Source of the DNA: Luteimonas kalidii
Lineage (GTDB): Bacteria; Pseudomonadota; Gammaproteobacteria; Xanthomonadales; Xanthomonadaceae
Assembly (NCBI RefSeq): GCF_029887935.1
Contig: NZ_JARXRO010000018.1
Coordinates: forward strand, 124,001 to 188,000
Length of the DNA stretch: 64,000 nt
Direction: 5' to 3'
The notes beneath the pieces are model-generated. The model saw nothing but the letters and a program-made list of their open reading frames with translations, was not told where the DNA came from and searched no databases. Made by a program: the position numbers and the translations under genes. Positions 58,379-64,000 of the stretch are shown here, in pieces. Within the stretch, counting starts at the first letter, position 1, and the number at the start of each line of letters is the position of its first letter.

Positions 58379-59779
58379 TCACGGCGCCGCCGCCGGCTTC
58401 GGCGCGCTGCCGAAATCACCCTCGGCTTCGGCCGCCAGCCACGCGAACACCGCGTAGGCGGCGACGTTCTGGGCCAGCGCGTCGGGATCGATCTTGTCGA
58501 GGGTGTCGTCGGCGTTGTGGTGCAGGTCGAAGTACCCGCTGCCGTCCTGGCCCAGCCAGGCCCAGGTGCCACCGATCGCCGCCAGCGGCGAGATGTCCGG
58601 GCCGGGCCCGCCCTTGCCGGGCAGGTGCTCGATCCCCAGCGGCGCGAGCGCTTCGGCGATGCGCTGCGACGCCGCCTGCGCGTGCGCGGGCGCGCCGGTG
58701 CTGAAGCCGTAGATGCGGCCGGCGCCGAAGTCGCTCTCCGCGGCGAGCACGTGGTCCGACACCGCCTCCGCATGCCGGCGCGCATACTCGCGCGCGCCGA
58801 TCAGGCCTTGTTCCTCGTTGGCGAAGGCCACTACCCGGATGGTGCGCCGCGGCCGCTGCGGCAGCTGGCCGATCAGGTGGCCGGCGGCCATGGTGATGCC
58901 GACGCCCGAGGCATCGTCGATGGCGCCGGTGCCCAGGTCCCACGAATCGAGGTGGCCGGCGATCAGCACGACCTCGTCCGGTGCCTCGCGTCCGGTGATC
59001 TCGCCGATCACGTTGTGCGAGGTGTATTCGGCGCCGGTCCAGCCGCAGTCCAGCGCGAGGCGCACGCGCACCGGGCCGCGCCGAAGCAGGCGTGTCAGCT
59101 GGTCGGCATCCATCAGCGACAGCGCGGCGGACGGGATCGGTTCGAGCCCTTCGTCGAAGCGGGTGATGCCGGTGTTCGCCACCCGGTGCGGGCTGGTGCC
59201 GATCGAACGCATCAGGTAGCCGATCGCGCCCTTGCGGATCGCTTCGGACGGGCCCCGGCTGCGGACCGCGCCGGCCTTGCCGTAGCCGCTGCCGTCGCGC
59301 GTGCGCTCCATGTCGTAGTCGACGAACGCGATCCTGCCGTCGAGCGAACCGGCGGGCGCGGCCTGCAGCGCCTCGATGCTGTCGAAGCGCACGATCTCCG
59401 CGTCCACCGTGCCGCCCGGACTGCCGCCCAGTGCGGTCACCAGCAGCGGCTGGGCGTGGTCGCCCAGGACTTCGGCGCGTTCGCTGCGGCGCTCCCAGGT
59501 GGGAAAACGCACCGGCTCGGTCCACACCCGGTCGTAGCCCAGCTCGCGCAGCTTCGCCTGCGCCCAGGCCACCGCGCGCGCGTCGGCTTCGCTGCCCGGC
59601 AGGCGCGGGCCGATCTCGGTGGTGAGCGACTCGACCAGGGTCCACGCGGTGTCGTCCGCGAGCGCGCGCTCGCGCAGCGTGTCCGCCGTCTCGAACGCGG
59701 CATAGGGGATGCGCGTGGTGTCGGCAGCGGACGCGGCGGCGGGCAGCAGGCAGGCGAGGACGAGGGACGCAAGGCGCAT
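58379..59779 (-). CDS. Secreted M28-family zinc peptidase
   Basis: M28 enzymes are di-zinc amino- or carboxypeptidases. The ATG at 59779 gives 466 residues with a signal peptide (AAASAA). The zinc ligands are visible: His276 (AGHLDSWD), the Asp288/289 pair (IDDASGVG), the Glu322/323 (NEEQGL) and the later AESDFGAG and LHHNADDTLDKI. A PA-like insertion lies at about 90-200. It is secreted and probably degrades peptides for nutrition. It reads away from the GH97 gene's start. Confidence 0.9.
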   Translation of the reverse strand: MRLASLVLACLLPAAASAADTTRIPYAAFETADTLRERALADDTAWTLVESLTTEIGPRLPGSEADARAVAWAQAKLRELGYDRVWTEPVRFPTWERRSERAEVLGDHAQPLLVTALGGSPGGTVDAEIVRFDSIEALQAAPAGSLDGRIAFVDYDMERTRDGSGYGKAGAVRSRGPSEAIRKGAIGYLMRSIGTSPHRVANTGITRFDEGLEPIPSAALSLMDADQLTRLLRRGPVRVRLALDCGWTGAEYTSHNVIGEITGREAPDEVVLIAGHLDSWDLGTGAIDDASGVGITMAAGHLIGQLPQRPRRTIRVVAFANEEQGLIGAREYARRHAEAVSDHVLAAESDFGAGRIYGFSTGAPAHAQAASQRIAEALAPLGIEHLPGKGGPGPDISPLAAIGGTWAWLGQDGSGYFDLHHNADDTLDKIDPDALAQNVAAYAVFAWLAAEAEGDFGSAPKPAAAP

Positions 59780-59855
59780 GGATCGAATTCCGGACACGAC
59801 GAAGCCGCCAGCCTACAGGCCGGCGGCGTCGCGGGGATGTGCGGGAAGTCGCGTG

Positions 59856-60269
59856 TCAGCGACGCAGCAGGTCGCGGATCTCGCGCAGCAGCACCACGTC
59901 CTCCGGCGGTGCGGCCGGGGCCTCCGGTTCCGCCGGCTTCTTGCGGTGGAAGCGGTTGATCGTGCGCACCAGCAGGAAGATCGCGAAGGCGATGATGACG
60001 AACTGGATGAGCGTGTTGATGAACGCGCCGTACCCGAGCACGACCGCGGGCACCTCTTCCCCGGCCGCGTTCACCGTCGCCTCGCGCAGGGTCACGCCCA
60101 GGTCGGCGAAATCGACGCCGCCCAGCAGCAGTCCGATCGGCGGCATGATCACGTTCTCGACCAGCGAGGTGACGATCTTGCCGAACGCGGCGCCGATCAC
60201 CACGCCCACGGCGAGGTCGATGACGTTGCCGCGCATCGCGAATTCACGGAACTCGGTGAGCATGCCCAT
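59856..60269 (-). CDS. mscL: Large-conductance mechanosensitive channel MscL
   Basis: MscL opens on hypo-osmotic shock to release solutes. The 137-residue product has the N-terminal [20 protein letters not shown] segment with the pore-lining helix TM1, a periplasmic loop, TM2 (about 80-105) and a C-terminal helix. The amphipathic KKPAEPEAP stretch before it is typical. It is a lone gene, 86 bases before the M28 gene's start. Confidence 0.96.
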   Translation of the reverse strand: MGMLTEFREFAMRGNVIDLAVGVVIGAAFGKIVTSLVENVIMPPIGLLLGGVDFADLGVTLREATVNAAGEEVPAVVLGYGAFINTLIQFVIIAFAIFLLVRTINRFHRKKPAEPEAPAAPPEDVVLLREIRDLLRR

Positions 60270-60317
60270 CGCGGACTCCTTCGTGCGGATCGGGATGGCC
60301 GTCGCCGGCCGCGGCCA

Positions 60318-61034
60318 CTATGCCCCCGCGGCGCGGACGTGGCAACGCAGCTCCAGCACCTCGTCCAGGCGCGCCACGCAGTCGTCGCCGGGCTGCAGCG
60401 CGGCCACGCCCGCGGGCGTGCCCATGAACACCAGGTCGCCTGCGCGCAGCGCATACAGCTTCGACAGCTCGTGCAGGATCTCCGGCACGTCCCAGATCAG
60501 CTGGTCGAGGCTGGACTGCTGGCGGCGTTCGCCGTTGACCTCGAGCGACAGGACGCGCGGGGCCAGTGGTCCGAGCTCGGTGGCTGGCACCAGTTCGCTG
60601 ACCGGCGCCGACTGGTCGAAGCCCTTGGCGATGTCCCAGGGCAGGCCCTTGGCCTTGGCCGCGGCCTGCAGGTCGCGGCGGGTGAGGTCGAGCCCGATGC
60701 CGTAGCCGAACACCAGCGCCTGCGCGGCCTCCACGGCCAGTTCGCCTGCGGGCGCGTCTCCGCCGAGCGCCACCACCAGTTCAACCTCGTGGTGCAGGTC
60801 ACGCGTGGCGGGTGGGTAGTCCACCACATCGCCGGTCACGATCGCATCGGCAGGCTTGTGGAAGAACACCGGCGTACCGCGCTCGGCCTTCGAGGCTGGC
60901 GCGGTGGCGCCCATTTCGCGCGCATGGTCGGCGAAGTTGCGCCCCACGCAGTAGATGCGGCGCACCGGAAAGGTGCCGCCGCCACGCACGGGAATGCGCG
61001 GCACGGGCGCCGCGGGTACGACGTCCAGATGCAT
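60318..61034 (-). CDS. Fumarylacetoacetate hydrolase family protein
   Basis: The 238-residue enzyme has the FAH fold: the YCVGRNFADHAREMG motif, FFHKPADAI, DLHHEVELVVALGG (whose acidic residues bind Mg2+) and the GTPAGVAALQPGD end. Members cleave carbon-carbon or decarboxylate 2-oxo acids (for example acylpyruvase or oxaloacetate decarboxylase). The substrate here is unclear. It shares its strand with a small membrane protein 6 bases upstream. Confidence 0.9.
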   Translation of the reverse strand: MHLDVVPAAPVPRIPVRGGGTFPVRRIYCVGRNFADHAREMGATAPASKAERGTPVFFHKPADAIVTGDVVDYPPATRDLHHEVELVVALGGDAPAGELAVEAAQALVFGYGIGLDLTRRDLQAAAKAKGLPWDIAKGFDQSAPVSELVPATELGPLAPRVLSLEVNGERRQQSSLDQLIWDVPEILHELSKLYALRAGDLVFMGTPAGVAALQPGDDCVARLDEVLELRCHVRAAGA

Positions 61035-61040
61035 CCGCGG

Positions 61041-61334
61041 TCAGCGCAGCGCGGGCTGGCCGGGCCTGGTGACGATGCGGTACTCGGCGTCGAGCACGTC
61101 GCTGCGGACGGAGGCGGCCTTGCGTGCACGCAGCGCCCCACGCATCAGGCCGAACGACACCATCGCCGCGCCGACGAACAGGCCCACCACCAGGAGCACG
61201 GCGAGGATCGCAACGCCCACCAGCCCGAGTGCAAGCTTCAGCAGCGGGTTGCGCGGCTTGCGCGGCGTCAGCAGGCCGCGAAGTGCGGAGGCATCGAAGC
61301 GGGCGTGCAGGGTACGGAACAGGACGGAGGACAT
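61041..61334 (-). CDS. Small membrane protein of unknown function
   Basis: This 97-residue protein has a basic N-terminus (residues 1-30), one long or two short membrane segments (about 31-63) and a basic C-terminal tail. I do not recognise a family. It ends 6 bases before the fumarylacetoacetate hydrolase gene on the same strand, so they are likely in one transcript. The codon usage looks normal for the genome. Confidence 0.6.
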   Translation of the reverse strand: MSSVLFRTLHARFDASALRGLLTPRKPRNPLLKLALGLVGVAILAVLLVVGLFVGAAMVSFGLMRGALRARKAASVRSDVLDAEYRIVTRPGQPALR

Positions 61335-61417
61335 CGGCGGGAGATGAGACAATTGCGAGGCGCTCAGTATCGGGTGCGACTGCCATCCACGTGTAACAAG
61401 TTCGTTAAATCGCTGTG

Positions 61418-61762
61418 ATGAACATCCCCGACCCGACCTCCGCCCTGATCGATCTCGACCGCATCCCCGACGGCGGTTTTGCCGAGGTCGAGGCGGTGCT
61501 CGACGGCGGGCCGGAGTCGCTGGTGCTGTACCGCGCGGGCAACCGCGTCCATGCGTGGCTGAACGTCTGTCCGCACGCCGGGCGCCGCCTCGACTGGGCG
61601 CCGGGGCAGTTCCTGAAGACGAAGGACGGGCTGCTGGTGTGCGCGGCGCACGGGGCCACGTTCGAACCCGGCAGCGGCGAATGCGTGGCCGGCCCGTGTC
61701 GCGGCGAGTCGCTGCGGGCGGTCGCGGTCCGGGTCGCGGACGGGACCGTTTCGCTCGCGTAG
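61418..61762 (+). CDS. Rieske [2Fe-2S] ferredoxin-like protein
   Basis: The 114-residue protein has a Rieske cluster motif: Cys51 and His53 (C-P-H) followed by Cys75 and His78 (C-AA-H). It is soluble, without signal peptide or membrane segment, as are electron-transfer components of dioxygenases and nitrite reductase small subunits. No oxygenase or reductase gene lies beside it. The GTG at 61415 is an alternative start. It is convergent with the SLC13 permease. Confidence 0.85.
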   Translation: MNIPDPTSALIDLDRIPDGGFAEVEAVLDGGPESLVLYRAGNRVHAWLNVCPHAGRRLDWAPGQFLKTKDGLLVCAAHGATFEPGSGECVAGPCRGESLRAVAVRVADGTVSLA

Positions 61763-61794
61763 GGACCGACCGCACCGCGGCAGGCGTGCGCGCC

Positions 61795-63633
61795 TCAGAA
61801 CATCAGGTTCACCACCAGCACCACGATCAGCGTGTACACCAGCGACAGCGGCACGCCGATCTTCCACAGTTCGCGCGGGCGGTAGCCGCCGGGGCCGGTG
61901 ATCATCGACATCACCGGGTTGGACTGGGTGACGAAGTTGTTCGAGGCCGACAGCGCCACGATCAGCGCGAACGCGGTCGGGTTGCCGCCGGCGGCCAGCG
62001 CCAGGTTGATCGCCAGCGGCACGACGACGATCGTCGCGCCGACGTGGCTGATCACCATCGAGAACGCGGCGGTGAGCAGGGCCACGGCGAATTCGATCAC
62101 CCAGATCGGCAGACCGGTCGGCAGCCGCTCGATGGTGTGCCCGGCCACCCAGGCCGCGGCGCCGCTGCCGTCCATCGCCCAGCCCAGCGGAATCAGGCAG
62201 GCCATCAGGAACACCGTCTTCCAGCTGATCGCCGAGTAGGCCTCGTCCATCTTCAGCACGCCGAACACCAGCATGCCGGCGACGCCGGTCATCAGCGCGA
62301 TCGACGTCGGTACCCGCCCGGACACCGCGATCAGCATGGTGACGGCGAAGATCGTCATCGCGATGCGGAACTTGTGCGGACGCTGCTCGCCTTTGGGGTA
62401 GTCGGTGACGATCACGAAGTCGCGCTTGGACGAGGCCTGGCCCAGGTCGTGCCAGATGCTGTGCAGCACCAGCATGTCCCCGGCGCGCAGCGGCGTGTTG
62501 CGCACGTCGTCGCGGATCACGGTCTTGTCGCGGTTGATCGCCAGCAGGCTGATGCCGTACTGGCGGCGCAACTGCAGGTCGGCGGCGGTCTTGCCGATGA
62601 ACTTGGACGTGGGCGGGATCACCGCTTCGGAGATACCCGCGCGGCTCGGGTTGAACAGGTCGGCGAAGTTGCGCAGGCGCGAGTTCATGCGCAGGAACTG
62701 GTTCTGCGCGAAGTCGGCCACCTGCTGGCGCTGGCCCATCGCCCCGAGCACGCTGCCCACCCAGATGCGGGCATCGCCCGGCGGCGCCAGCCGCGACTCG
62801 TTGCCGGTCTGCAGCGCGAGCAGCAGCGGCGCGTTGTGCAGCGCCTCGGCTTCGCCGAAGGTCATGCCGACCAGCGGGCTGTCGGCGGTGACCGTCAGCT
62901 CGTGGACCTCGCCCTCGATCCCGTAGGTGCGCGAGAAATAGCTCTCGGTGCGCGCCGGGGTGACGTTGCTGTCGCCTTCGCCACGCAGCTTGCGGTCGCC
63001 GACGAACTGGAAGTACAGCAGGCCCGCGGCCAGCAGCGACAGGCCGATCGGCATCGGCGCGAACATGTTCAGCGGCTCGAGCGTCGCCGCACCCGAGGGC
63101 AGGTTCGCGTTCGCGGCCACCAGCAAGTCGTTGAGCAGGATCAGCGGCGAGGTACCGACCATGGTCAGCGAGCCGCCCATCACGATCGCCACCGCCACCG
63201 GCAGCAGCAGGCGCGAGAGGCTGATGCCGGTGCGCGAGGATAGTCGCGAGATCACGGGCAGGTACAGCGCCATCACCGCGGGGTTCTGCATCACCGAGGA
63301 GTTGAGGCCGGCGATGCTCGAGACCAGCAGCAGCAGCCGCTGCTCGACCCCCCGCGCGCGCCGCAGCAGCCAGCCCGCCAGGCGGTTGAGCGCGCCGGTG
63401 CGGTCCAGCCCCATGCCCAGGATCATGGTCGCGATGACGCTGATCACCGCGTTCGAGGAAAAGCCGTTGAACAGGTCCTCCGGCTGCACCAGCCCGGTCA
63501 GTCCGAGCATCACCAGCACCACCAGCGCGACCAGGTCGGCGCGCACGCGCTGGAACAGGAACAGCACCATGGTCAGGCCCACCAGCCCGAGCACGATCTT
63601 CATGTCCGTGGTGAGGGCGAGCTGGGTATCCAT
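61795..63633 (-). CDS. SLC13-type permease with central TrkA-C domains
   Basis: The 612-residue protein has an SLC13/DASS-type membrane domain split in two: about six segments up to residue 215, then two TrkA-C domains (about 225-415), then about five segments. The loops VMQNPAVMALYLPVIS, TMVGTSPLIL and SNNFVTQSNPVMSMITGPGG are the ion and anion binding regions of the family. TrkA-C domains usually bind nucleotides and control transport. The substrate (dicarboxylate, sulfate or other anion) is not predictable. The ATG is at 63633. Confidence 0.85.
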   Translation of the reverse strand: MDTQLALTTDMKIVLGLVGLTMVLFLFQRVRADLVALVVLVMLGLTGLVQPEDLFNGFSSNAVISVIATMILGMGLDRTGALNRLAGWLLRRARGVEQRLLLLVSSIAGLNSSVMQNPAVMALYLPVISRLSSRTGISLSRLLLPVAVAIVMGGSLTMVGTSPLILLNDLLVAANANLPSGAATLEPLNMFAPMPIGLSLLAAGLLYFQFVGDRKLRGEGDSNVTPARTESYFSRTYGIEGEVHELTVTADSPLVGMTFGEAEALHNAPLLLALQTGNESRLAPPGDARIWVGSVLGAMGQRQQVADFAQNQFLRMNSRLRNFADLFNPSRAGISEAVIPPTSKFIGKTAADLQLRRQYGISLLAINRDKTVIRDDVRNTPLRAGDMLVLHSIWHDLGQASSKRDFVIVTDYPKGEQRPHKFRIAMTIFAVTMLIAVSGRVPTSIALMTGVAGMLVFGVLKMDEAYSAISWKTVFLMACLIPLGWAMDGSGAAAWVAGHTIERLPTGLPIWVIEFAVALLTAAFSMVISHVGATIVVVPLAINLALAAGGNPTAFALIVALSASNNFVTQSNPVMSMITGPGGYRPRELWKIGVPLSLVYTLIVVLVVNLMF

Positions 63634-63739
63634 CAGGCCGGACCGACCCCGCATGGTGCGTCGACCGCGACCCCGCGCCGATGCGCGCCGACGGGCCGTG
63701 CGGGCTCAGGCATCGCCTGCGGCCGGTCGGGAGCGGTCA

Positions 63740-64000
63740 TCACGTCGGGCCCGGTTCGGCGCGTGGCGACTCCGCCGCACCGGCTTCGCGGTCGTACAGC
63801 AGGTCCCACACGCCGTGTCCCAGGCGCTGGCCGCGGGTCTCGAAGTGCGTCTGCGGACGCCAGTCGGGGCGCGGCACGCATCCGCGCGCGCCGGCGCGGT
63901 TGCGCAGTCCCGGGGTGGCGTCGAGCACGTCCCACATCTGCTCGGCATAGTCCTGCCAATCGGTGGCGAGGTGCAAGCGCCCGCCCGGCGCGAGCTTGCG
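63740..64000 (-). CDS. trmB: tRNA (guanine-N7-)-methyltransferase TrmB, C-terminal part
   Basis: TrmB methylates G46 of tRNA. Only the last 87 residues or so are in the window; the gene runs off the right edge. The visible part has [29 protein letters not shown] and VWDLLYDRE, the conserved C-terminal block of TrmB. Its tail after VWDLLYD is Ala/Glu/Pro-rich. Confidence 0.9.
   Translation of the reverse strand, partial: RKLAPGGRLHLATDWQDYAEQMWDVLDATPGLRNRAGARGCVPRPDWRPQTHFETRGQRLGHGVWDLLYDREAGAAESPRAEPGPT

Overview
The window is GC-rich (about 70 %), densely coding gammaproteobacterial chromosome. Gene families and gene order point to the Xanthomonadaceae/Lysobacteraceae, something like Luteimonas or Lysobacter; this is an inference from gene content, since no rRNA or other taxonomic marker is present. 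No tRNA, rRNA, CRISPR array, insertion sequence or prophage was seen. The last gene (trmB) runs off the right edge.

Region 1 (1-12000) is a cell-wall elongation cluster on the + strand: mreC, mreD, mrdA (PBP2), rodA, mltB, rlpA and a PBP5-type carboxypeptidase, mostly with overlapping stop and start codons. A CsgG/HfaB-like secreted protein follows, then ybeD-lipB-lipA (lipoate synthesis). Region 2 (12000-20500) has the tail-specific protease prc, inorganic pyrophosphatase ppa (- strand), an RTX-repeat protein carrying an M91-type zinc metallopeptidase domain, a small secreted protein of unknown function, an L,D-transpeptidase-like protein (- strand) and the membrane pyrophosphatase hppA (- strand).

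Region 3 (20500-31650) is the main accessory locus: a complete VirB type IV secretion gene set in the order virB7-8-9-10-11-1-2-3-4-5-6. This order, and a VirB7 lipoprotein with an N0/TcpQ-like C-terminal domain, match the interbacterial-killing X-T4SS of Xanthomonas. No virD4 coupling protein, effector or immunity gene is present beside it. An S1/P1-type nuclease follows on the opposite strand.

Region 4 (33000-48500) is built around glycolysis: gap, pgk, pyk and class I fba, all on +. Interleaved are two pairs of envelope proteins (DUF2339/DUF3999 and DUF3857-transglutaminase/Sel1-repeat), an OmpW-like porin and a GNAT acetyltransferase. Region 5 (48600-64000) holds an RND efflux adaptor-pump pair, a second GNAT protein, an AGCS amino-acid:cation symporter, a SpoU-family RNA methyltransferase, a GH97 glycosidase, an M28 peptidase, mscL, a fumarylacetoacetate-hydrolase-family enzyme, a small membrane protein, a Rieske protein, an SLC13-type permease with TrkA-C domains, and the C-terminal end of trmB.

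Several transcription units share a -10-like element (TAGAAT or TAGGAT, often with TGC before it) upstream of the start codon, and four clear rho-independent terminators are visible.
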